A DNA stretch of 64,000 nt from Yersinia intermedia (GTDB taxonomy: Bacteria; Pseudomonadota; Gammaproteobacteria; Enterobacterales; Enterobacteriaceae). The notes under the pieces are model-generated. The model was not told where the DNA came from, did no database searches, and worked only from the letters and a program-made list of their open reading frames with translations. Shown in pieces: positions 27,925 to 35,456 of this stretch (positions are counted from its first letter, which is position 1; each line of letters starts with the position of its first letter). The DNA lies in NCBI RefSeq assembly GCF_900635455.1, contig NZ_LR134116.1, forward strand, positions 744,001-808,000, written 5' to 3'. The position numbers were made by a program, and so were the translations under genes.

Positions 27925-28614
27925 ATGCACAGAGAACGGCATAGTATAGAAAAGATAGGCTGGCTCCGGGCCGCAGTTCTTGGTGCTAATGACGGGATAG
28001 TTTCTACCGCGAGTTTGTTACTGGGGGTCGCGTCAGCTAATGCGACCCATCAGAGTATTCTTTTGACCGGTATTGCCGGTCTGGTAGCAGGTGCGATGTC
28101 GATGGCAACAGGGGAATATGTCTCGGTATCCTCTCAGTCAGATACAGAAAAGGCCGCTTTGGCGGAAGAGCAGGCGGAGCTGCACGCTGATTTTCAAGGT
28201 GAATTCCGTGAGTTAACTTCGATTTATGTCCATCGTGGCCTTGATGTCGCACTGGCCAAGCAAGTGGCTGAAAAACTGATGAGCCATGATGCATTAGGGG
28301 CGCACGCCCGTGATGAATTGGGGATATCTGAAATTACTACTGCTCGCCCATTACAAGCGGCATGGGCTTCTGCGATGAGCTTCTCTGCGGGAGCAATACT
28401 GCCCTTGTTGGTGGCGTTCATCGTCTCGGCCGATTGGGCAATTCCAGCGATTAGCCTGTCAGCATTGGCTTCTTTGGCTATTTTGGGGGGAATTGCCGCG
28501 AAAGCAGGCGGAGCGCCAATATGGCCAGGTATTATTCGAATTACCTTCTGGAGTGCGCTTGCGATGGGGGTATCATCGGGGGTTGGCATGCTATTTGGTT
28601 CGGTAACAAGCTGA
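27925..28614 (+). CDS. VIT1/CCC1-family iron/manganese transporter
   Basis: The 229-residue membrane protein carries the family signature LRAAVLGANDGIVSTASLLLG in its first helix (about 10-32). A GAMSMATGEYVSVSSQ segment is in helix 2, followed by an acidic cytoplasmic region (EKAALAEEQAELHADFQGE) that in VIT proteins binds metal, and then three C-terminal helices. It should move ferrous iron or manganese out of the cytoplasm. It is the last gene of the PmrA-boxed operon and so may relieve iron stress or supply metal for the di-iron enzyme. Confidence 0.88.
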   Translation: MHRERHSIEKIGWLRAAVLGANDGIVSTASLLLGVASANATHQSILLTGIAGLVAGAMSMATGEYVSVSSQSDTEKAALAEEQAELHADFQGEFRELTSIYVHRGLDVALAKQVAEKLMSHDALGAHARDELGISEITTARPLQAAWASAMSFSAGAILPLLVAFIVSADWAIPAISLSALASLAILGGIAAKAGGAPIWPGIIRITFWSALAMGVSSGVGMLFGSVTS

Positions 28615-28673
28615 AACCAGAATAGGGCGGATCGCACAAATAGCCCTGATAATAGAATTTTTTATTTCAGACG

Positions 28674-28690
28674 CTTAATGTTTACTTAAT
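28674..28690 (+). promoter_or_regulatory. PmrA (BasR) box upstream of cytochrome b561
   Basis: CTTAAT-GTTTA-CTTAAT is a second perfect YTTAAK-N5-YTTAAK motif in the window, 43 bp before the cytochrome gene. The distance to the start codon is almost the same as for the site at 23704-23720 (42 bp). A CATAAA -10-like word follows at 28699-28704. Confidence 0.7.
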
Positions 28691-28733
28691 GTAATAAGCA
28701 TAAATTGAAGTATCAAAATTCAGAGGATATGTC

Positions 28734-29267
28734 ATGAACAAAAAATTTGCACCTAGCCAAATTTTATTCCATTGGGTCATTTTTATTTTGGTTGTACTCA
28801 CTTATGCCGCAATGGAATTAAAAGGATTTGCTGCCAAAGGCAGTGATATCCGTGAATTGATGAAGACTCTTCATTATACGTTCGGGGTCAGCGTAATGAT
28901 TTTAATGTTGATTCGCATTATTCTAAAAGTAACCCATAAAGATCCTGACATCATTCCTGCACCTCCACGTTGGCAGCTCGTTCTTTCAAAAGCTGTTCAT
29001 GGAGTTTTATACCTTTTATTTATCAGCTTGCCATTACTTGGCGTTTTGTCTCTGTATTATGGTCACGTCGAATGGTCATTTTTCTCGTATGTCATGCCAG
29101 TAGCAAGTGTTGAAGATAGTGTTATGCAGCATGATTTAAAAGAAATCCATGAGCTGATTGCCAATGCGGGTTATTTCATTGTCGGTTTGCACGCTGCGGC
29201 AGCAATATTCCATCACTATATTATGCGCGACAATACATTGGTCAGAATGCTGCCAGGAAAACACTAA
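28734..29267 (+). CDS. Cytochrome b561
   Basis: The 177-residue four-helix membrane protein is of the bacterial cytochrome b561 family. Candidate haem ligands are His in FHWVIF (helix 1), HYTFGV (helix 2), HGVLYL (helix 3) and GLHAAAAIFHHY (helix 4). It would pass electrons from quinol within the inner membrane. Its own PmrA box, matching that of the operon just upstream, suggests co-regulation although a 119-bp gap separates it from the VIT gene. Confidence 0.88.
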   Translation: MNKKFAPSQILFHWVIFILVVLTYAAMELKGFAAKGSDIRELMKTLHYTFGVSVMILMLIRIILKVTHKDPDIIPAPPRWQLVLSKAVHGVLYLLFISLPLLGVLSLYYGHVEWSFFSYVMPVASVEDSVMQHDLKEIHELIANAGYFIVGLHAAAAIFHHYIMRDNTLVRMLPGKH

Positions 29268-29595
29268 GTTATATAAAAGAGATTGTTGGATAATCGATAC
29301 ATCTGCCTTTGCTGCGGACATTCTTAAGCAGGCTATCTGACAATTTTTTTTTGACAACAGCCCGCTATCAATCTGATTCGCGGGCAGCCTGCTCCTCAGC
29401 GTTGTTTTTGCTGGTACTGCTAATACGGTATCAGCTATCCCATCCCCCAGATAACACCGCAAAGCCTGCCTAATTTCACCATAGTAATCTCTCTCATCAT
29501 GCCTCGCTCAAACTTGTACAATATTATTTTTTTTGTACAACTTTGTATTAACCCGCTATGGTTAATCTATAGGTGTTTTAGGCAAGGTAAATGGC
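29268..29595. promoter_or_regulatory. Intergenic region before the MerR-type regulator
   Basis: This 328-bp gap contains no gene. A six-base GCCCGC/GCGGGC inverted repeat (29360-29385) lies in the middle, and the TTGTACAA operator pair lies at the right end. Confidence 0.5.
29514..29540 (+). promoter_or_regulatory. MlrA/LitR-type operator (two TTGTACAA boxes) and promoter
   Basis: Two copies of the palindrome TTGTACAA lie at 29514-29521 and 29533-29540, 19 bp apart. The MlrA site at csgD contains TTGTACA...TGTACAA, and related MerR-family regulators of the BluR/LitR/CarH type bind TGTACA-containing sites. A -10-like TATGGT (29557-29562) lies 18 bp after the second box, a MerR-like long spacer with the box as -35. 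The regulator encoded next probably controls its own operon here. Confidence 0.65.
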
Positions 29596-30369
29596 ATGGC
29601 GACATACAGTATCAGCGAGGTAGCTCAACTTTGTGGTATTAATCCGGTAACGCTACGTGCCTGGCAACGGCGTTATGGCCTGTTAAAGCCACAACGCACT
29701 GAAGGCGGGCATCGACAGTTCAATGACGATGATATTGTCCGTATCCGCAGCATTCTCCGTTGGATAGAGCGCGGTGTGCCGGTTAGCCAGATCAAACCTT
29801 TACTCGACGGCGGCACGGTGCCTGACGAGAGTACTAACTGGGTCACACTGCAACAACAGTTGCTGGCGCTGATCCAGACTCCTGCCCCCCATAAACTACG
29901 CAGCCGTATTTTTGAGCTAGGACGGGAATATCCGCCTCAGGCTTTTATTGACTATGTTCTACGGCCACTACGATCACAGCTCAAGCATGACCATCAATTG
30001 CTGCATATGTTGAGTAGTCTGTTGGATGGCGTGATCATTGAATACGCTACTTTTTGTATGCTTGGTGCGCGTAAAAAGCCAGGTGAAAATGTATTGCTAC
30101 TTGGGTGGGGAAATACTGATCCTACCGAATTGTGGATGGCCGCTATCGTGTTGGCCAAAAACAATATGCATATCGATATCTTGCCGGGTTCACTGGCATC
30201 CCCGCAATTAGCGATGTTCAAGGCCGAACGCTACTTTATCTGCACCGATGGTGTGCTCAATACCGCTAAACGGCGACAATTAGCTGCCTGGGACGACGCT
30301 GGGTTAAATATTACGTTTATCGATAACCACTCTCTGCTAACCCATACTGCGGAGCATCGCCATGAGTAA
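29596..30369 (+). CDS. MerR-family regulator (MlrA/BluR/LitR-like)
   Basis: The 257-residue protein has an N-terminal MerR winged helix (about 3-70), containing SISEVAQLCGINPVTLRAWQ and GGHRQFNDDD. A C-terminal region follows, resembling the cobalamin-binding-like domain of MlrA and LitR/CarH regulators, including GWGNTDPTELWMAAIVL. The B12 lower-ligand motif D-x-H-x2-G of light-sensing CarH/LitR is not seen, so if it senses light or redox it does so by another route. It leads a seven-gene operon; its stop overlaps the next start by eight bases. Confidence 0.82.
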   Translation: MATYSISEVAQLCGINPVTLRAWQRRYGLLKPQRTEGGHRQFNDDDIVRIRSILRWIERGVPVSQIKPLLDGGTVPDESTNWVTLQQQLLALIQTPAPHKLRSRIFELGREYPPQAFIDYVLRPLRSQLKHDHQLLHMLSSLLDGVIIEYATFCMLGARKKPGENVLLLGWGNTDPTELWMAAIVLAKNNMHIDILPGSLASPQLAMFKAERYFICTDGVLNTAKRRQLAAWDDAGLNITFIDNHSLLTHTAEHRHE

Positions 30370-30796
30370 CGCTGAAGCATTGCTGGCACGTTTTTCGCAG
30401 TTCTATACCACGCTGGATACAGCACGGCTGGTTGACCTATCGGGTGTTTATCATCGCGATATCCACTTTATCGATCCCGTCGGAGAACATCAGGGGTTAC
30501 GTTCACTTGAAGCCTATTTTAAGTTACTGCTCAGTAACTTAAGCACTTGTAGCTTTACTCTCACTGACATTCAGCATCATGACCAACAAGCCTCGGTATG
30601 CTGGCATATGACTTATGCCCATCCCCGTCTGCGCCGTGGCGCTGTGCTCAGCTTAGAGGGTATCAGTCTGTTGCGCTTTGCCGAACAGCGGATTATTTAT
30701 CAGCGCGACTATTACGATATGGGTGCCATGCTTTATGAACACATACCGCTGCTTGGTGGCGTTGTTCTCAAGTTAAAGAAGAGGCTGCAAGCATGA
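30362..30796 (+). CDS. NTF2-like (SnoaL-like) protein
   Basis: The 144-residue protein has the pattern of the NTF2-like superfamily: an N-terminal helical pair, then YHRDIHFIDPVGEHQGL, a beta-sheet with CWHMTYAHPRLRRGA and the terminal RDYYDMGAMLYEHIPLLG. Such small proteins usually act as isomerases, cyclases or ligand-binding partners. Homologues accompany the SDR/flavoprotein/methyltransferase set in other gammaproteobacteria. Its start lies inside the regulator gene and its stop overlaps the SDR start. Confidence 0.78.
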   Translation: MSNAEALLARFSQFYTTLDTARLVDLSGVYHRDIHFIDPVGEHQGLRSLEAYFKLLLSNLSTCSFTLTDIQHHDQQASVCWHMTYAHPRLRRGAVLSLEGISLLRFAEQRIIYQRDYYDMGAMLYEHIPLLGGVVLKLKKRLQA

Positions 30797-31509
30797 AACA
30801 CGTGGTGATCACCGGAGCCAGTTCCGGTATTGGACAGCAACTGGCTCTCGACTATGCCGCCGAGGGTTGGCAGGTGACCGCCTGTGGGCGTGATGAAACC
30901 CGGTTGGTGGCACTTAGCGCGCATGATCCAGCGATTATGACGCGCCATTTCGACATAACCGATTTGTCTGCTACGCGTAAGGCGTTGGCGCAATGTCCGG
31001 CTGATTTGGTGATTTTATGTGCTGGAACCTGTGAATATCTTGATAACGGTGTCGTAGAGGCTGAACGGGTTGCACGGGTGCTTAATACTAATTTTTTAGG
31101 GCCGATCAATTGCTTAGATGTTCTGTTGCCACAATTGTTGCCAGGGAGCAGGATCGCCCTTGTGGGGTCAACAGCCAGCCTGATCCCCATGTCGCGCGCC
31201 GAAGCCTATGGTGCCTCCAAAGCAGCACTTGCCTATTTTGCCCGCAGCCTGACCGTGGATTTGGCAAAATACGATATTAACGTTTCGCTGATATTACCCG
31301 GTTTTGTTGCCACACCGCTGACTGACCGCAACGATTTTGCCATGCCGATGATAATCACCCCTAAACAGGCTTCGCACTATATTCGCCGTGGCCTGGCAAA
31401 AGGGGCCGCTGAAATTGCTTTTCCCCCACTGTTCGCCGCGCTGTTACGGCTGGCAGGCCTACTTCCACAAGCTCTACAGCGCTGGCTTGCCAAGCGTTTG
31501 GTGAGGTAA
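30793..31509 (+). CDS. Short-chain dehydrogenase/reductase (SDR), operon 2
   Basis: The 238-residue SDR has TGASSGIG at about 6-13, LCAGTCEY in place of the usual NNAG, the catalytic Ser in GSTASL and YGASK (about 137-141). It is distinct from the SDR in the PmrA-boxed operon. An SDR is a standard member of this gene set, but its substrate is unknown; a fatty-acyl derivative is a reasonable guess. Coupled by overlap to the NTF2-like gene and four bases from the flavoprotein gene. Confidence 0.87.
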   Translation: MKHVVITGASSGIGQQLALDYAAEGWQVTACGRDETRLVALSAHDPAIMTRHFDITDLSATRKALAQCPADLVILCAGTCEYLDNGVVEAERVARVLNTNFLGPINCLDVLLPQLLPGSRIALVGSTASLIPMSRAEAYGASKAALAYFARSLTVDLAKYDINVSLILPGFVATPLTDRNDFAMPMIITPKQASHYIRRGLAKGAAEIAFPPLFAALLRLAGLLPQALQRWLAKRLVR

Positions 31510-31513
31510 TCCA

Positions 31514-32782
31514 ATGAGAATCGCCATTATCGGCAGTGGGATTTCCGGTTTGACCTGCGCATGGAAATTAGCTAAAAAACATCAGGTTACACTATTTGAA
31601 GCTAATGATTATCCCGGTGGGCATACCGCGACCGTGGACGTCACGCTAGAAGGGCGCAGTTACGCTATCGACACCGGATTTATCGTCTATAACGAGCGGA
31701 CCTATCCGCAATTTATTGCTCTGCTGGCTGAGTTGGGTATCAATGGCCAACCCACGGAGATGAGCTTCTCGGTAACACATCCACGTAGTGGCTTGGAATA
31801 CAACGGCCATACCCTCAATACGCTGTTTGCCCAACGCCGTAACCTGCTGAATCCACGTTTTTATCGCCTACTGGCAGAGATTATGCGCTTCAATCGCCAA
31901 TGTAAGAAAAACCTGGCGAATGGCGGTATTGCGGCTCAAACGGTGGACGATTTTCTGCAACAGGAAGGGTTTTCCCCCTATTTTGCCCAGCATTACTTGT
32001 TACCGATGGGGGCTGCTATCTGGTCTTCTTCTATGACCGACATGCGCCAGTTTCCGTTGGCATTATTTTTGCGTTTTTTCGATCACCACGGCCTGTTGGA
32101 CATCACCAACCGCCCACAATGGTTTGTGGTGCCAGGCGGCTCGCGTGAGTATGTGCGCCGCATGTTGGCTGTGCTGGCAGACAGCCTGACGCTGCACCTA
32201 AATATGCCTGTCCTGCGGGTTGAACGCCAACCACAAGGGGTGATACTTCATAGCTCTTTGGGGCAACAACATTTTGATCAGGTGATTTTTGCCTGCCATG
32301 CCGATCAGGCTCTGCGCCTTCTGGCTGATGCCAGCCCGCAGGAGCAAAGTGTTTTAGCTCAATTAGGCTATCAGGCAAATGAAGTCATTCTGCATACCGA
32401 TACTCGCCTGCTGCCACGCCAGCGCCGTGCCTGGGCCAGTTGGAATTATCGCTTGCCTGCCAGCGACGAGCATGCAGAGAGCCAGCGCGCCAGCGTGACT
32501 TACAATATGAATATTCTGCAAGGCTTGGATGCGCCACAGACCTTTTGCATCACACTCAACCCGCAGCAACCGATTGAACCGGCACTTATTCTGCGCCAGT
32601 TTCGTTACCATCACCCGGTGTTCAACCAGACCACGGTATTGGCGCAACAGCAGCGTTCGCTGATAAACGGGCAGCACAATACCTGGTTCTGCGGCGCTTA
32701 CTGGTATAACGGATTCCACGAAGATGGGGTACGCAGTGCGTTGGATGTCACGCAGGTTTTGTTGCAGGAGAATGCCACATGA
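31514..32782 (+). CDS. FAD-dependent amine-oxidase-like oxidoreductase (UfaD-like candidate)
   Basis: The 422-residue flavoprotein has the dinucleotide motif GSGISGLTCAWKL at the N terminus, the GGHTATVDV FAD-contacting block and a C-terminal AYWYNGFHEDGVRSAL segment that closes the FAD site. It belongs to the NAD(P)-binding Rossmann/amine oxidase group related to phytoene desaturases. In Rhodobacter sphaeroides, a homologous flavoprotein together with a CFA-like methyltransferase takes part in furan fatty acid synthesis; the same partners are present here, so a fatty-acyl desaturase role is inferred. Confidence 0.82.
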   Translation: MRIAIIGSGISGLTCAWKLAKKHQVTLFEANDYPGGHTATVDVTLEGRSYAIDTGFIVYNERTYPQFIALLAELGINGQPTEMSFSVTHPRSGLEYNGHTLNTLFAQRRNLLNPRFYRLLAEIMRFNRQCKKNLANGGIAAQTVDDFLQQEGFSPYFAQHYLLPMGAAIWSSSMTDMRQFPLALFLRFFDHHGLLDITNRPQWFVVPGGSREYVRRMLAVLADSLTLHLNMPVLRVERQPQGVILHSSLGQQHFDQVIFACHADQALRLLADASPQEQSVLAQLGYQANEVILHTDTRLLPRQRRAWASWNYRLPASDEHAESQRASVTYNMNILQGLDAPQTFCITLNPQQPIEPALILRQFRYHHPVFNQTTVLAQQQRSLINGQHNTWFCGAYWYNGFHEDGVRSALDVTQVLLQENAT

Positions 32783-33504
32783 ATAGCGCCCTGTATGTTG
32801 GACACGTGCGCCATCGTCGCTTCAGCCCGGTCCAACACAGCTTTGATTACCAAATCTTCATGCCGCTAATTGATCTTGATGAACTGACGCAATTGCCTGC
32901 GCTGGGTATTGCGTTGGAACGCTTTGCCCCGGCGGCGTTTTATCGTAGCGATTATCTGGGTGGGGGCGATATTAAACACAAAGCGCAGGAGCGTATTGCG
33001 CAACTGACCGGCGAAAGGTTGAATGGCCGCGTTATGCTGCTGTGCCAGTTGCGCTATCTGGGGTGTTACTTCAATCCCGTCAATTTTTACTACTTGTATA
33101 ACGAAGATGACAAACTGTGTTGGTTGTTGGCAGAAGTCCGTAATACCCCGTGGAATGAACGCCATACCTATGCGGTTAACCCAGAGGGTACCTCAACCAT
33201 AGACAAGGTTTTCCATGTGTCGCCGTTTAACCCGATGGACATGACCTACCACTGGCGGCTTTCAGCCCCTGCACAGCGGTTGCGCATCCATATTGAGAAT
33301 CACCGTGCCAGCCGCGAATTTGATGCCACACTACTGCTTTATCGACACCCGCTGACGCGGGCAACGTTGCGCCGACAGTTATGGCTCCTGCCCCTGATGA
33401 CGCTGAAAACTGCTGCGGCTATTTATTGGCAAGCACTGAAATTATGGCTGAAACGCACGCCCATTTACCCTCACCCCGCCAGCGGCGGTAAGGATGAACA
33501 ATGA
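32779..33504 (+). CDS. DUF1365 family protein
   Basis: The 241-residue protein has the family opening YVGHVRHRRFSPVQHSF, the central block LRYLGCYFNPVNFYYLY and the EVRNTPWNERHTY segment. DUF1365 genes nearly always sit between the flavoprotein and the CFA-like methyltransferase gene, as here, with four-base overlaps to both. A biochemical function has not been firmly assigned to my knowledge; a part in modifying fatty acyl chains is inferred from context. Confidence 0.88.
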   Translation: MNSALYVGHVRHRRFSPVQHSFDYQIFMPLIDLDELTQLPALGIALERFAPAAFYRSDYLGGGDIKHKAQERIAQLTGERLNGRVMLLCQLRYLGCYFNPVNFYYLYNEDDKLCWLLAEVRNTPWNERHTYAVNPEGTSTIDKVFHVSPFNPMDMTYHWRLSAPAQRLRIHIENHRASREFDATLLLYRHPLTRATLRRQLWLLPLMTLKTAAAIYWQALKLWLKRTPIYPHPASGGKDEQ

Positions 33505-34730
33505 GTTCCTCAGAATACACCCTCGCCGATAGCGCGTCTTTTTCGAGTCACAACAAAGGCGCTCGCCGTATCATTTTTACCTTGCTACAAAAGTTGCAAG
33601 GGGGAGGCTTATTGCTGCGTGAAGCCGGTATCGGTGAAATCCAGTTTGGTGATACTCAGGCACCACTACAGGCTGAAATCGAGGTTTATGATCCACGAGT
33701 TTATCGCCGAATACTGTTGGGCGGCAGTATTGCTGGTGGAGAAAGTTACATTGACGGTTATTGGAGCAGTCCTGATCTAACCCGCCTGCTTCAATTGCTG
33801 GCCAGTAACATGCAGTTGGTCGATAAAATGGAGGCCCGTCTAAGTTGGCTGACTGCCCCTTGGCATCGGCTAGTACACCTGCTACGCGATAATAGTCGGC
33901 GGCAGGCACGGCGCAATATTGCCGCACATTACGATCTGGGTAACAGCTTCTATCAGCAGTTTCTCGACAGTGAAATGCTTTACTCCAGCGCGTTGTACAG
34001 CGAAACGGAGATGACATTGGAACAGGCGCAACAGGCTAAAATGCGTCGCTTGTGCCAACAGTTAGATCTGCAACCGCAAGATCATCTGCTGGAGATCGGT
34101 ACTGGGTGGGGAGCGCTGGCAGAATTTGCCGCGCGCGAGTATGGCTGCCGCGTCACCACCACGACTATCTCGCAGGAACAATACGTTTATGCCCAACAGC
34201 GTATTAAGCAAGCCGGGTTAGAGGAGCGCGTTACTCTGTTGTTTGAGGATTACCGTGAGCTGACGGGGCAATATGACAAACTGGTCTCGGTCGAAATGAT
34301 CGAGGCCGTAGGTAAACGTTTTTTGCCTCTATTTATCAAACGTTGCCAGCAGTTACTGAAACCTAAAGGCAAAATGGTGTTACAGGCGATCACCATTACC
34401 GACCAGCGTTATCAGCAATACAGTAGCAATGTGGATTTTATCCAGCGTTACGTCTTCCCCGGAGGCTTCTTGCCGTCGATAACCGCGCTGTGCGATACCC
34501 TCACACGCCACAGCGATCTGGTGATATGTGATCTGTTCGATATTGGCCGTGACTATGCCCGCACGCTGCAACAATGGCGTGAGCGTTTTGAGCAGAACTG
34601 GCCTTTATTACACAAGCAGGGATTTGACGAACGTTTTCAGCGCCAGTGGCGATTTTACTTGTGCTATTGCGAAGCTGGTTTTCTGGCGCGATCCATCAGT
34701 ACCGTGCAACTGAGTGCTGAGCGCCGATAA
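33501..34730 (+). CDS. Cyclopropane-fatty-acid-synthase-like SAM methyltransferase
   Basis: The 409-residue enzyme has an N-terminal lipid-binding domain (about 1-130) and a methyltransferase domain. The latter has HYDLGNSFYQQFLD (about 148-160), the SAM motif LLEIGTGWGALAEFAA and the VSVEMIEAVG catalytic region. It methylates or cyclopropanates unsaturated phospholipid acyl chains. It is longer than E. coli Cfa (382 residues) and, given its partners, more likely corresponds to the stress-linked paralogue (CfaA/UfaM type) that methylates acyl chains on the way to furan fatty acids. Confidence 0.87.
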   Translation: MSSSEYTLADSASFSSHNKGARRIIFTLLQKLQGGGLLLREAGIGEIQFGDTQAPLQAEIEVYDPRVYRRILLGGSIAGGESYIDGYWSSPDLTRLLQLLASNMQLVDKMEARLSWLTAPWHRLVHLLRDNSRRQARRNIAAHYDLGNSFYQQFLDSEMLYSSALYSETEMTLEQAQQAKMRRLCQQLDLQPQDHLLEIGTGWGALAEFAAREYGCRVTTTTISQEQYVYAQQRIKQAGLEERVTLLFEDYRELTGQYDKLVSVEMIEAVGKRFLPLFIKRCQQLLKPKGKMVLQAITITDQRYQQYSSNVDFIQRYVFPGGFLPSITALCDTLTRHSDLVICDLFDIGRDYARTLQQWRERFEQNWPLLHKQGFDERFQRQWRFYLCYCEAGFLARSISTVQLSAERR

Positions 34731-34760
34731 AACTAGGCAACAATTGATTGGAGGTATCTG

Positions 34761-35285
34761 ATGAATATCAAAAACCTACTACTGGCTTTCCTGTTTGTAC
34801 TGGCTGGATGCAGTGCCGATATCAATGACTATCAAAACAATAAACCTACTTTCGATTTGTTCGGCTACTTCAGCGGCGAAACCCGCGCTTGGGGAATGTT
34901 GCAGAATTATCAGAATAAGCAGACCCGCCGTTTTGAGGTGGTAATCCAGGGGGATGTTGTTGGCAATACCCTGACGCTCAACGAGAAGTTTGTTTTTGAT
35001 GATGGCGAGCGCCAGACGCGTATTTGGCGCATCATCAGAAACGCTGATGGCAGCTATCAGGGAACCGCAGGGGATATCATCGGCGTGGCCCACGGTTATA
35101 CCGCAGGTAATGCTTTCAACTGGCGTTATGACATGGACGTGAAAACAGATAACAGCAGCATAAAACTGCACTTTGATGACTGGCTATACCGCCAGGATGA
35201 TACTCATTTATTTAACCAGACATCACTGCGCAAATTTGGCGTTGAAGTCGCCAAAGTGACACTGTTCTTTGAAAAGAAAAGCTAA
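34761..35285 (+). CDS. DUF3833 family lipoprotein
   Basis: The 174-residue lipoprotein has the lipobox VLAGC (Cys at 17). The soluble part, typical of DUF3833, contains FDLFGYFSGETRAWGMLQ and FNWRYDMDV. A GGAGG site precedes the start 30 bp after the methyltransferase gene. Members of this family close the same gene set in many proteobacteria. It may carry or sense modified lipids in the periplasm; this is inference. Confidence 0.85.
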   Translation: MNIKNLLLAFLFVLAGCSADINDYQNNKPTFDLFGYFSGETRAWGMLQNYQNKQTRRFEVVIQGDVVGNTLTLNEKFVFDDGERQTRIWRIIRNADGSYQGTAGDIIGVAHGYTAGNAFNWRYDMDVKTDNSSIKLHFDDWLYRQDDTHLFNQTSLRKFGVEVAKVTLFFEKKS

Positions 35286-35456
35286 CGCTCTGTTGGGGGC
35301 GCCATAATTCATCAAATAAAGTATGCAAAGATGCAGTTTGAGGATGAAAAGAACGATTTACTTCAAGTAAATAAACCCGTTACTTGCATTAGGGTATGCT
35401 TAAATTATTCTCTGTAATGATACGTATAATCAAACAATTAATTTGAAGGAGACTCA

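Noticed and set aside
29360..29385. GCCCGC/GCGGGC hairpin as a terminator for cytochrome b561
   Set aside because: The T run lies on the wrong side for plus-strand termination and the stem is short.
29596..30369. B12-dependent photoreceptor (CarH-type) assignment for the MerR regulator
   Set aside because: The cobalamin lower-ligand motif D-x-H-x2-G was not found, so only an MlrA/LitR-like label is used.
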